A stretch of DNA of 57,290 nucleotides. Origin: Acidimicrobiales bacterium. Its GTDB lineage: Bacteria; Actinomycetota; Acidimicrobiia; Acidimicrobiales; Aldehydirespiratoraceae. A model generated the notes under the pieces. The model searched no databases and was not told the origin of the DNA. It saw nothing but the letters and a program-made list of their open reading frames with translations. Location of the stretch: contig JAQWLJ010000051.1 of the NCBI GenBank assembly GCA_029247365.1, forward strand, positions 1-57,290, in the 5' to 3' direction. This document shows positions 49,250-56,952 of this stretch, piece by piece (position 1 is the stretch's first letter; each line of letters begins with the position of its first letter). The translations under genes were made by a program, and so were the position numbers.

Positions 49250-50542
49250 CTATCGCTGGCTGATCCTCAGCGCAGTGCTGAGGTCGTCGATGATGTCGCG
49301 CACGTCCTCGATGCCAACCGACACGCGGATGAGTTCTTCGCCAATGCCAACCGCTGCGAGGTCTTCGTCGGACAGCTGCTGATGGGTTGTGCTCGCAGGG
49401 TGCAGCACGAGCGTCTTCGCATCACCCACGTTGGCGAGGTGCGAGGCGAGCTTCACATTCTCGATGAACTTCTTGCCAGCCTCGCGGCCGCCCCTGATGC
49501 CAAAGCTGAGGATGGCGCCGGTGCCGTTCGGATAGAGGGCGGCAGCGAGCTCGCGGTCGGGGTGGTCCGATGCTGTCGGGTACTTGACCCACTCGACCGC
49601 CTCGTTGGCCTCGAGCATCTCGGTGACTGCTTGGGCGTTGCTGACATGGCGAGCCATGCGCAGTGGCAGCGTTTCGACCCCCTGCAGTAACTGAAAGGCA
49701 TTCGCCGGACTCATCGACGCGCCAAAGTCACGCAGACCCTCGGCGCGAGCCCGGGTAATGAACGCAGCTGGGCCGAACTCATCGGCGAACGAGATGCCGT
49801 GATAGCCGGCGTACGGCTCGGTCATGGTGTCGAAGCGTCCCGAGGCCTCCCAGTCGAATCGGCCACCATCGATCAATGCGCCACCGAGTGCCACACCGTG
49901 ACCGCCAAGGAACTTGGTCACCGAGTGCATGACGATGTCGGCGCCGTGCTCGATCGGCCGGATGCAGTACGGCGTCGAGAAGGTGGAGTCGACCATCAGT
50001 GGGAGACCGTTGCGATGGGCGACATCGGCTACTGCCGAGATGTCGAGCACCTCGACGCCGGGGTTACCCAACGTCTCAGCGAAGACGAGACGGGTGTCGC
50101 CGGTGATGGCAGCCTCGAACTCGGCCGGGTTGCGGGGATCGACGAACGTGCAGGTGATTCCGAGCCGTGGGAGCGTGACGTTGAGCATCTGGTGGGTGCC
50201 ACCGTAGATATTGCGGCTTGCGACGATGTGCCCGCCCTGCCCCATGAGCGTGATCACCCCAAGGAAGAACGCGGCCTGGCCGCTTGCAGTGCACACGGCA
50301 CCGACGCCGCCTTCGAGGGCAGCCAAGCGCTCTTCAAGCACGGCGACCGTCGGATTGGTGAGACGGGTGTAGAGATGACCCGGCATCTCGAGGTTGAAGA
50401 GACCTGCAGCGTGGTCGCTGTCGTCGAACACATACGAGGTCGTGAAGTACAGCGGCACGGCACGGGCCCCGGTGGTCGGGTCCGGTTGCTGGCCGGCGTG
50501 AAGGCTCAGCGTGTCGAAACGCAAGTAATCGGGCTCGATCAT
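49250..50542 (-). CDS. metY: O-acetylhomoserine sulfhydrylase (MetY)
   Basis: A 430-residue PLP enzyme that makes homocysteine from O-acetylhomoserine and sulfide. The PLP lysine is Lys210 in HSVTKFLGGHG. SLHAGQQPDPTTGARAVPLY and YTRLTNPTVAVLEERLAALEGG are typical for MetY, and the length fits MetY rather than the shorter MetB/MetZ. The ATG at 50542 is exactly seven bases after a TAGGGT box, so the mRNA is probably leaderless. It is divergent from the binding-protein gene. Confidence 0.93.
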   Translation of the reverse strand: MIEPDYLRFDTLSLHAGQQPDPTTGARAVPLYFTTSYVFDDSDHAAGLFNLEMPGHLYTRLTNPTVAVLEERLAALEGGVGAVCTASGQAAFFLGVITLMGQGGHIVASRNIYGGTHQMLNVTLPRLGITCTFVDPRNPAEFEAAITGDTRLVFAETLGNPGVEVLDISAVADVAHRNGLPLMVDSTFSTPYCIRPIEHGADIVMHSVTKFLGGHGVALGGALIDGGRFDWEASGRFDTMTEPYAGYHGISFADEFGPAAFITRARAEGLRDFGASMSPANAFQLLQGVETLPLRMARHVSNAQAVTEMLEANEAVEWVKYPTASDHPDRELAAALYPNGTGAILSFGIRGGREAGKKFIENVKLASHLANVGDAKTLVLHPASTTHQQLSDEDLAAVGIGEELIRVSVGIEDVRDIIDDLSTALRISQR

Positions 50543-50549
50543 GGGGGCG

Positions 50550-50581
50550 ACCCTACCGGGACGGCGCGGTAGGGGTAGCGT
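50550..50581. promoter_or_regulatory. Divergent -10 boxes of metY and the binding-protein gene
   Basis: Minus-strand TAGGGT (50555-50550) is seven bases before the metY ATG; plus-strand TAGCGT (50576-50581) is seven bases before the GTG at 50589. Here the two boxes do not overlap but lie 20 bases apart. Confidence 0.45.
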
Positions 50582-50588
50582 CGCCCCC

Positions 50589-52007
50589 GTGATGCACCGT
50601 TCGGACCGGTGGGCGGCCGTCCTCATCCTCCTTGCGCTGCTCAGCGGTGCCTGTTCCGGCAGAGCCGATGAGCCAGCATCCGGTGCACCGACCATCGACG
50701 CGCCTATCGACGATGATGTCTCCGAGTCCACCGATGCGGGCCCAACCCTGCCATCCACTGATGAAGGCAACGAGCGCTTTACCAATGTCGGCGACGGGGT
50801 CGCAATAACAATGGCCCGCTCCGATGGTCCTGACGGGCACTTCCGAGCCGAGATCGTGCGACAACTTCTCGAGTTGCTCGGCTACGCCGTGAACGACCCG
50901 GCCAATGTTGAACTGTCGCCGGCTGACTTCTACACCGCGCTCGGCCGCGGCGAGGTCGATCTGTGGGCCAACGCCCGGCTCCCGGAGCACAACCCATACC
51001 TCGATGCGGTGATCCGAATCGAACCCTTCGCCACCCCCGAATCCGACGAACGCGAGGGTGACGACGGCGGGGCCGACAACACCGGTGATGAAGACGACAG
51101 CGTCGTGATCGTCCAGCAGTCGGCGCCGACCGACAACACCATCGAGATTCTCGTGCGCGACGAAATCACCATCGTCGGTTCGATTGTCGCCAATGGCGGC
51201 GTTGCCGGGTTTGTCACCAACGCGTCGATCGCGTTCGACAACCCAGACCTGACCCTCGACGCAATCGTCGACGATGACGCGCTCTTCGACCGCTACGACG
51301 CGGCCGATGTCTTCCTCTCGCCGGCGCTCGCCCCCGAGGGAGAGGCAGGTGACGAGGCCGACAACACCGAAGAGCCGATCGTTACCACCGATGGCGTCAT
51401 CCAGATCCTCGGCTGCCCCCAGGACGCAGTCTGTGCCGACCAGATCGACGAGATGATCCGTTTCGCGGGCTGGCGCGGCGACTTCGAGCAGGTCCTCGGC
51501 GACTACGACGTCCTCGTTGAAGAGGCGCTTCGCCGCATCGCTGTTAACCGGCCGGTCATCTTGTTCCTTCGCGGTCCGTCAGCACAGATGATGCAGCTCA
51601 TTCCTGGCGAGAACGTGATGTGGATCGGCATGGAGCCAGGCTCGGTGCTCAACGGGACGATTACCCCGGCGTGGAATCAGCGGGTCCAGAACGAGGACGG
51701 CGAACAGGTGCCGAACCCAGTCGAGCCCGACACCTGCACAGCCGATCCGTGCCATCTCGGCTGGCTCACGAGCGACATCGCGATCATTGCGAGCAACGAC
51801 TTCCTCGAGCGGCACCCGGCTGCGGCTGCGCTGCTTGAGCTGATCGAGATCCCTGCAGCCGACATCAACAACGCGACCGCTCGCGTCCAGTTCGGTGACC
51901 TGCGCAGCGTCGTCACTGACAAGACGCCGCAAGCGGCCAGCGAATGGATCGAAGCCAACCGCGAACTGGTTGAGGGGTGGCTCGACGCGGCGATCTCCGC
52001 TGTCTGA
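50589..52007 (+). CDS. Betaine-type substrate-binding lipoprotein
   Basis: A 472-residue exported protein related to ProX/OpuAC, the binding proteins for glycine betaine and choline. The signal peptide ends in a lipobox, LLSGAC. VAITMARSDGPDGHFRAEIVRQLLELLGY and SPADFYTALGRGEVDLWANA are typical lobe 1 pieces, and NRPVILFLRGPSAQMM with ENVMWIGMEPGSV belong to the hinge and lobe 2. Two acidic insertions (about 150-180 and 258-275) and two cysteine pairs (GCPQDAVC, DTCTADPC) are odd. No permease or ATPase gene is adjacent. The GTG at 50589 is followed at once by an ATG. Confidence 0.78.
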   Translation: MMHRSDRWAAVLILLALLSGACSGRADEPASGAPTIDAPIDDDVSESTDAGPTLPSTDEGNERFTNVGDGVAITMARSDGPDGHFRAEIVRQLLELLGYAVNDPANVELSPADFYTALGRGEVDLWANARLPEHNPYLDAVIRIEPFATPESDEREGDDGGADNTGDEDDSVVIVQQSAPTDNTIEILVRDEITIVGSIVANGGVAGFVTNASIAFDNPDLTLDAIVDDDALFDRYDAADVFLSPALAPEGEAGDEADNTEEPIVTTDGVIQILGCPQDAVCADQIDEMIRFAGWRGDFEQVLGDYDVLVEEALRRIAVNRPVILFLRGPSAQMMQLIPGENVMWIGMEPGSVLNGTITPAWNQRVQNEDGEQVPNPVEPDTCTADPCHLGWLTSDIAIIASNDFLERHPAAAALLELIEIPAADINNATARVQFGDLRSVVTDKTPQAASEWIEANRELVEGWLDAAISAV

Positions 52008-52014
52008 AGCGTTC

Positions 52015-53193
52015 TTACACGCGAAGCGCCTTGCCCAGATCGGTGAGGAGGTCGTCGGTGTCCTCGAGACCGATCGAGAGTCGGATCATCGTCTCGCCGA
52101 TCCCCATCTGGCGGCGGAGTTCCGGCGCGACCCGACGATGAGTCGTGGTCGCAGGATGTGTCACCAAACTCTTCGTGTCGCCGAGGTTGTTGGAGATATC
52201 AAAGATGCTCAGCGCGTCGACGACCGCGAACGTTGCGGCCTGATCGCCCTCGAGGGTGAGGCACACGATGGTGCCGCCCGACTCCATCTGGGTCCGAGCC
52301 AGCTCGGCATCGGGATGCGAGTCGAGGAACGGGTAGCGGGTCTCGCGCACTCGGGTATGTGACTGAAGCTCGCGGGCGATGCGATCTGCGGACCGACTTT
52401 GGGCATCGACGCGAAGACGCAGCGTCTCGAGGCCCTTGACCAGCACCCAGGCGTTGAACGGGCTCAGGCTTGGGCCGGTATGGCGGATGAACTCCTCCAG
52501 GTGGCCGGCATGGAACTGCTCAGAGCACAGCACCGCGCCGCCCAGAGTTCGGCCCTGCCCGTCAATGTGCTTCGTGGCGGAGTAGACGACGATGTCGGCA
52601 CCGAGTTCGAGCGGATGTTGCAGCACCGGCGTCGCGAACACGTTGTCGACCACGACCAGGGCTCCGGCCGCGTGGGCCATCTCGCTCACGGCCCTAAGAT
52701 CAATGACCTCCAGCCCTGGGTTCGACGGCGTCTCGAGGAAGACCGCCTTGGCGCCACGAGCGAGCGCAGCCTCCCACTGAGAGAGATCACGGCCGTCGAC
52801 CAGAGTCGTTTCGACGCCGTAGCGGGGAAGGATCTCCGTTGCGACCACGGCACACGAACCGAACAGCGCGCGGGCAGCGACAAGCCTGTCGCCGGCCCCC
52901 AGAAAGCTGGCCAGGGCGGCGAACACCGCCGACATACCGCTTGCGGTCGCTCGGCACACCTCGGCTCCCTCAAGAAGACGAAGCCGTTCCTCGAACATGG
53001 CGACCGTAGGGTTGCCGTAGCGTCCATAGATAAAGCGGTCGACGTCACCCCTGAAGGCCGCTTCCGCCTCGGCGGCCGAGCCATAGACGAACCCTGAGGT
53101 GGCGTAAATGGCCTCAGCGGTCTCGTCGAACCCGGAGCGAGTGAGCCCACCCCGGATCAACGTGGTTGCCTCGGACCCGTAGTCGTTACCCAT
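52015..53193 (-). CDS. metZ: O-succinylhomoserine sulfhydrylase (MetZ)
   Basis: A 392-residue PLP enzyme of the Cys/Met metabolism family. The PLP lysine is Lys208 in YSATKHIDGQGR. FIYGRYGNPTVAMFEERLRLLEGAE and the C-terminal SLVTHPATTTHRRV are typical. It would make homocysteine from O-succinylhomoserine and sulfide. I use the ATG at 53193, two bases after the rhodanese stop, with AGGG nearby; an ATG at 53211 inside the rhodanese gene is possible. The rhodanese-metZ order is the same as Rv0390-Rv0391 in Mycobacterium tuberculosis. Confidence 0.92.
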   Translation of the reverse strand: MGNDYGSEATTLIRGGLTRSGFDETAEAIYATSGFVYGSAAEAEAAFRGDVDRFIYGRYGNPTVAMFEERLRLLEGAEVCRATASGMSAVFAALASFLGAGDRLVAARALFGSCAVVATEILPRYGVETTLVDGRDLSQWEAALARGAKAVFLETPSNPGLEVIDLRAVSEMAHAAGALVVVDNVFATPVLQHPLELGADIVVYSATKHIDGQGRTLGGAVLCSEQFHAGHLEEFIRHTGPSLSPFNAWVLVKGLETLRLRVDAQSRSADRIARELQSHTRVRETRYPFLDSHPDAELARTQMESGGTIVCLTLEGDQAATFAVVDALSIFDISNNLGDTKSLVTHPATTTHRRVAPELRRQMGIGETMIRLSIGLEDTDDLLTDLGKALRV

Positions 53194-53195
53194 GC

Positions 53196-53600
53196 TCAGC
53201 CCTGTCGCCATGGCAGGCCAGCATGTTTCCAGCCTGTCGCGCGGTGGCCGTTGGCGTTAAGGTCACCCTCGAAGCCTTCAGAGACGTTGTAGGTGGTGGT
53301 GAACCCGGCGGCCGACGCTGCGGTAGCGGCGCCCTGGGAGCGGACACCGCTTCGGCACAGGAACAGCAACGGCGTCGAGGGGTCGAGCCCACCCGTGGCC
53401 TGCTCAAGGAACTGGGGGTTGGGCGTACCGGTGCCGAACTCGGTCCACATGGCCATTCGGACGTGCTTGCCGATCGTGTCGAGGACGGGCACCCCCACCA
53501 AGAGCCACTCCTGCGGTGTGCGCACGTCGACGAGCACGGCAGCAGGTTCGTCCGCAAGGAGCTGGTACGCGTCCTGCACAGTGATCTCGGTGAAGGCCAT
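53196..53600 (-). CDS. Rhodanese-like sulfur carrier
   Basis: A 134-residue single rhodanese domain. VLVDVRTPQEW is the first motif and the persulfide cysteine is Cys82 in LFLCRSGVRSQGA; the C-terminus includes NVSEGFEG. It probably carries sulfur as a persulfide and feeds MetZ, the next gene in the operon. GGAG lies about eight bases before the ATG, and a TACATT box at 53639-53644 suggests a leader of about 30 bases. Between this and the LysR gene end (53812), about 200 bases hold no gene that I can support. Confidence 0.92.
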   Translation of the reverse strand: MAFTEITVQDAYQLLADEPAAVLVDVRTPQEWLLVGVPVLDTIGKHVRMAMWTEFGTGTPNPQFLEQATGGLDPSTPLLFLCRSGVRSQGAATAASAAGFTTTYNVSEGFEGDLNANGHRATGWKHAGLPWRQG

Positions 53601-53811
53601 GGCCGCTCCTCATGCCGATCGCTTCGATCAGGGTGGGAAATGTACGGCTAGGCCTTCGGCTAACACGCAGTTCTGGCAATTCCGCGATCGTGCGTCGATC
53701 GATGGAATCCAACCCGGGGATTCGACAAGCGCAGTCCGATGAAGATCGAAGACTCCTTTTATTGCTCCCTCGCCAGCACCAGCCGTCTCGGAAGAAATCT
53801 CCGGCCAGAGG

Positions 53812-54711
53812 TCACGTCGGCGCATTCGCAAGCAACCATTCACGAAAAATAACCACCCCGGGATCGAGCGCTTCGGAACGCCGGTTGAGCAACGGGAACG
53901 CCACGCCGGTTTGGGTCGCAGGCCCCACGGCGATCAACTGGCCGTCGTCGAGCAACTCACGAACGATATGCTCCCAACCGAGCGCCACCCCGTTGCCTGC
54001 CAGCGCGCCATGCAAGATGAGCGAGTAGTCATTCGACCGGTCACCGGGCAGTTCACTGCCGAGGACAACGTCGTGATCCCGGAACCAGCGCGGCCAGTCG
54101 AAACGAGGGTTGTAGCGCTCCTCGAGGTGCAGCAGCGGGGCGTGGAGCAGGTCGGCCGGATCGCCGCCAACGAGGCGGTCGGCGAGCGCCGGTGCCGCCA
54201 CCGGGATGAGGCGCTCGGCGCAGAAGGGGACCGACTCGAGCGCGGGATCGTCGATGGTCCCCAGCGGAATCCAGAGGTCGGCATCGTCACGGCCGACATC
54301 GCGATCGCTGTCGGTGGTGAGCACCCGCAAATCAATGCCCGGATGCTGCTGCTTGAAGTCGGCTAGGCGCGGGATCAGCCAGTAGGTGGCGAGCGAGGTC
54401 GACGCCGAGATCGCAACCGCTCCCCCGTCGGGCCCGCTCATGACGTCGTCGAGCGCCGCCCCAATATCGGCCAGCGCGGCACGGATTCGAGTGAGGAGCC
54501 TGAGCGCCGCATCGGTGGGTTCGACCCCGTCGCGACGCCGGACGAACAACTCGAGACCGAGCGTCTTTTCGAGTCGAGCGATTGCGTGGCTGACGGCCGA
54601 CTGGCCTAACCCGAGGTGCAGTGCGGCCCTCGTGAAACTGCCGGCGTCGGCGACCGCAACGACGGCCCGAAGGGCCCGCAGAGAGATCGTAGAGACATCG
54701 ACTTCTGTCAT
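53812..54711 (-). CDS. LysR-family transcriptional regulator
   Basis: A 299-residue LysR protein. The N-terminal helix-turn-helix is LRALRAVVAVADAGSFTRAA then LGLGQSAVSHAIARLEKTLG, and the effector domain (about 95-299) has the usual two lobes, with ISASTSLATYWLIPRLADF and GVALGWEHIVRELLDDGQL. In sequence style it is close to GcvA-type regulators. It is divergent from two dioxygenase genes, and LysR proteins often control a divergent neighbour. The ATG at 54711 lies within an inverted repeat. Confidence 0.93.
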   Translation of the reverse strand: MTEVDVSTISLRALRAVVAVADAGSFTRAALHLGLGQSAVSHAIARLEKTLGLELFVRRRDGVEPTDAALRLLTRIRAALADIGAALDDVMSGPDGGAVAISASTSLATYWLIPRLADFKQQHPGIDLRVLTTDSDRDVGRDDADLWIPLGTIDDPALESVPFCAERLIPVAAPALADRLVGGDPADLLHAPLLHLEERYNPRFDWPRWFRDHDVVLGSELPGDRSNDYSLILHGALAGNGVALGWEHIVRELLDDGQLIAVGPATQTGVAFPLLNRRSEALDPGVVIFREWLLANAPT

Positions 54712-54731
54712 GACGGAATGACAAGATATCT
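54706..54731. promoter_or_regulatory. Inverted repeat and palindrome between lysR and dioxygenase genes
   Basis: TGTCAT (54706-54711) and ATGACA (54718-54723) are inverted repeats six bases apart that overlap the lysR start. AGATATCT (54724-54731) next to it is a perfect palindrome and includes a minus-strand TATCTT -10 candidate (54728-54723). A candidate LysR binding region for both directions. Confidence 0.45.
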
Positions 54732-54760
54732 GCTTTTCGACATGACGGTGATCGGCGACA

Positions 54761-55627
54761 ATGAGGAATATGCACCAGCTCTCCCAGATCGTCGAGCTCA
54801 ATCGCTACCCGCTCCACGAACCTGAGTCAGCCGCCTACGTAGCCGCCGTCGATGCCGCCCGTGACGGGTTGCGCTCCGTGGGCTGCGCCGTCGTCAAGGA
54901 CCTCGTTCGGCCTGAGGCCGTTGCGCTACTCAACGACGAGATCGTCGAACGCAAGCACACCACCCATTTCTCGACCCAGGTGATGAACCCGTACTTCCAT
55001 ACTGCGGCCAATGATGACTTCCCAGCTGATCACCCGGTCAATACGTTCCTCGAGCGGTCAAGTGGCTTCGTCCCCGGCGATTCGTGGGATTCATGTTGCA
55101 CAACCGATGTCATGTTCCGAGCACCCGAACTCGCCCGTTTCCTCGCCGACTGCCTTGAGATACCAGAGTTGCACTGCTACGCCGATCCGCTCGCCGGCCT
55201 CACCGCCAACATCCTCGAGCCGGGGCAGCTCTTCACCTGGCACTTCGACACCAACGACTTTGCTGTCACCGTGCTCATGCAGGAAGCCGACGAGGGAGGC
55301 CTGTTCGAGTACTACCCGGCGATCCGCAACGCCGATGACGAGGGCTTCGATCGCATCGCTGGGGTGCTCGCCGGCAAGCGCGACGGCATCCACACGCTCG
55401 ATCTTCGCCCTGGCGACATGCAGATCTTCCGGGGTCGCCACAGCCTGCACCAGGTGTCGCGTGTGCCCACTGCCAGCCGCCCGCGGCACGCGACGATCTT
55501 CGCCTACACCGAGGAGGCCGGCGTGATCGGCCGCGTCGCCCGCACCCAGCAGCTGTTCGGCCGGGTCATGCAAGCGCACCTCGACGCCGAACAGGAGCGT
55601 GTGCGTTCTGACGCGCTCATCGATTGA
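54761..55627 (+). CDS. 2-oxoglutarate/Fe(II) dioxygenase, phytanoyl-CoA type (first)
   Basis: A 288-residue enzyme whose ferrous iron ligands are visible as HFD (His161, Asp163) in FTWHFDTNDFAVTVLM and a late histidine in GRHSLHQVSRV (about 227-230); an arginine soon after would bind 2-oxoglutarate. It probably hydroxylates a small molecule, but the substrate is unknown. A second start at 54770 (MHQLSQIVELNRYPL) is possible. It is divergent from lysR and followed by a second, different dioxygenase. Confidence 0.85.
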   Translation: MRNMHQLSQIVELNRYPLHEPESAAYVAAVDAARDGLRSVGCAVVKDLVRPEAVALLNDEIVERKHTTHFSTQVMNPYFHTAANDDFPADHPVNTFLERSSGFVPGDSWDSCCTTDVMFRAPELARFLADCLEIPELHCYADPLAGLTANILEPGQLFTWHFDTNDFAVTVLMQEADEGGLFEYYPAIRNADDEGFDRIAGVLAGKRDGIHTLDLRPGDMQIFRGRHSLHQVSRVPTASRPRHATIFAYTEEAGVIGRVARTQQLFGRVMQAHLDAEQERVRSDALID

Positions 55628-55631
55628 TCGC

Positions 55632-55637
55632 TAGCGT
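55632..55637 (+). promoter_or_regulatory. -10 box before the second dioxygenase gene
   Basis: TAGCGT, seven bases before the ATG at 55645 and a few bases after the first dioxygenase stop, so the second gene may have its own leaderless transcript. Confidence 0.4.
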
Positions 55638-55644
55638 CGCCACC

Positions 55645-56550
55645 ATGCCGCTGCCCCAACCGACGACTGATCTCGAACAGCAGAAGGCCGACCTCGACGA
55701 GTTCGGCTACTGCATCGTCGCCGACGCACTCTCACCCGACGAAGCCACCACCCTCAAGGGCCGGATCAGCGCCCAAGCGGCCGCGGAGCGAGTCCAGGCC
55801 CTCGACTTTCACTACCCAGCCGATGGCGACGACGACATCAACCAGTGGGTCTATCAACTGCTCGCCAAAGGCGATGAGTTTCAGGCACTTGCACTCCACC
55901 CGGCGGCGCGGGCCCTCGCAACGCACGTGCTCGGCATTGACCACATCCTCTCGTCGGTCGACGCCCACATCACGCACCCGGGCAACACACCCATGGCCCT
56001 TCACCTCGACCAATGGTGGATGCCACAACCGGCCATGCCCGGCACGCCCCACATGCGACAGGGCGACCTGACGCGAGCGTCTGGCCCCTACGGTGAACCG
56101 ACCCCGGCTGAGGGCCCGATCTCGCCGCCGATGGTGTGCAACATGATGTGGATGGCCAACGATTTCACCGTCGAGAACGGCGCCACCCGCATCGTGCCCG
56201 GCAGCCACCTTGCGGGCTGCCAGCCCGATCCAACCCGCACCGACTACGGGGAGACCCCGATCACTGCCCCTGCCGGTTCGGTACTGGTGTGGGAGGGCCG
56301 AACCTGGCACGCCGCCGGACTCAACGTCTCCGATCATCCCCGCTTCGGCGTCGTGACATATTTCTGCGCACCGATTGTCCGGTCGCTGGGCAACCTGACC
56401 TACGGCATGCGGACCGAGACCCGCAACGCGATGAGTCCCGAGCTCCTCAAGCTCGCCGGCTTCACCCCGTGGAACAGCTATGGCATGACCGATGATCCAT
56501 ACGCCGACGTAGCTCGTGCCGGCGACGAGACCGCCGGGCGCCTCGAGTAA
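55645..56550 (+). CDS. Phytanoyl-CoA dioxygenase (PhyH) family protein (second)
   Basis: A 301-residue PhyH-type 2-oxoglutarate oxygenase. The iron ligands are His120 and Asp122 in ALHLDQWWMPQ and His222 in RTWHAAGLNVSDHPRFG; Arg233 would hold 2-oxoglutarate. The VENGATRIVPGSHL segment is the usual core strand. It differs from the first dioxygenase in all details, so the two likely act on successive or different substrates. I start at the ATG at 55645 rather than at the TTG at 55624, since a -10 box stands seven bases before it. Confidence 0.9.
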   Translation: MPLPQPTTDLEQQKADLDEFGYCIVADALSPDEATTLKGRISAQAAAERVQALDFHYPADGDDDINQWVYQLLAKGDEFQALALHPAARALATHVLGIDHILSSVDAHITHPGNTPMALHLDQWWMPQPAMPGTPHMRQGDLTRASGPYGEPTPAEGPISPPMVCNMMWMANDFTVENGATRIVPGSHLAGCQPDPTRTDYGETPITAPAGSVLVWEGRTWHAAGLNVSDHPRFGVVTYFCAPIVRSLGNLTYGMRTETRNAMSPELLKLAGFTPWNSYGMTDDPYADVARAGDETAGRLE

Positions 56551-56556
56551 GGCGGG

Positions 56557-56928
56557 CTACTCGAACAGCGGGGCAAGTGGCGCCGGGTTGATCCATTCGT
56601 CGAGACGGGAGATCAGGCCGTCAGCGCCAACCTGCACAATCGCGACTGCTTCAGCTCTGAGGTCTCGGCCAGCGAGCGTCGTGATTTCAAGGGTGTGCTG
56701 CTGCAGGTAGCCACCCTCGATAGGTTCGAGCCGGCGGATCACATACTCGCGGCGCGACGCCCGGTTCCCCATTACCGCCATCAGGTGCATGTTCTCGTCA
56801 ACGGTCTGCGTGACACCGTCGAAGTCGTGCCACACCTCGGCATCGGGGTGGTAACAGGCGCGGGCAGCCTCCACATCACCCGCATTCAGCGCGTCAAGGA
56901 ATCGGTGGGCCACGTCGGGAAGAGCCAT
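56557..56928 (-). CDS. SnoaL-like/NTF2-fold protein
   Basis: A 123-residue protein with the cone-shaped NTF2-like fold: FLDALNAGDVEAARACYHPDAEVWHDFDGVTQTVDENMHLM at the start and LISRLDEWINPAPLAPLF at the end are typical of SnoaL-like ketosteroid-isomerase relatives. It may be an isomerase, a hydratase or a ligand-binding protein; the reaction cannot be told. Its stop lies a few bases from the converging dioxygenase stop. The ATG at 56928 is exactly seven bases from a TAGATT box shared with the divergent SDR gene. Confidence 0.85.
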   Translation of the reverse strand: MALPDVAHRFLDALNAGDVEAARACYHPDAEVWHDFDGVTQTVDENMHLMAVMGNRASRREYVIRRLEPIEGGYLQQHTLEITTLAGRDLRAEAVAIVQVGADGLISRLDEWINPAPLAPLFE

Positions 56929-56935
56929 GGCCGAC

Positions 56936-56945
56936 AATCTAGGTT
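56936..56945. promoter_or_regulatory. Overlapping divergent -10 boxes of SnoaL and SDR genes
   Basis: AATCTAGGTT gives TAGGTT on the plus strand (56940-56945, seven bases before the ATG at 56953) and TAGATT on the minus strand (56941-56936, seven bases before the ATG at 56928). The two boxes share TA, and both mRNAs would be leaderless. Confidence 0.55.
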
Positions 56946-56952
56946 GACGGCC

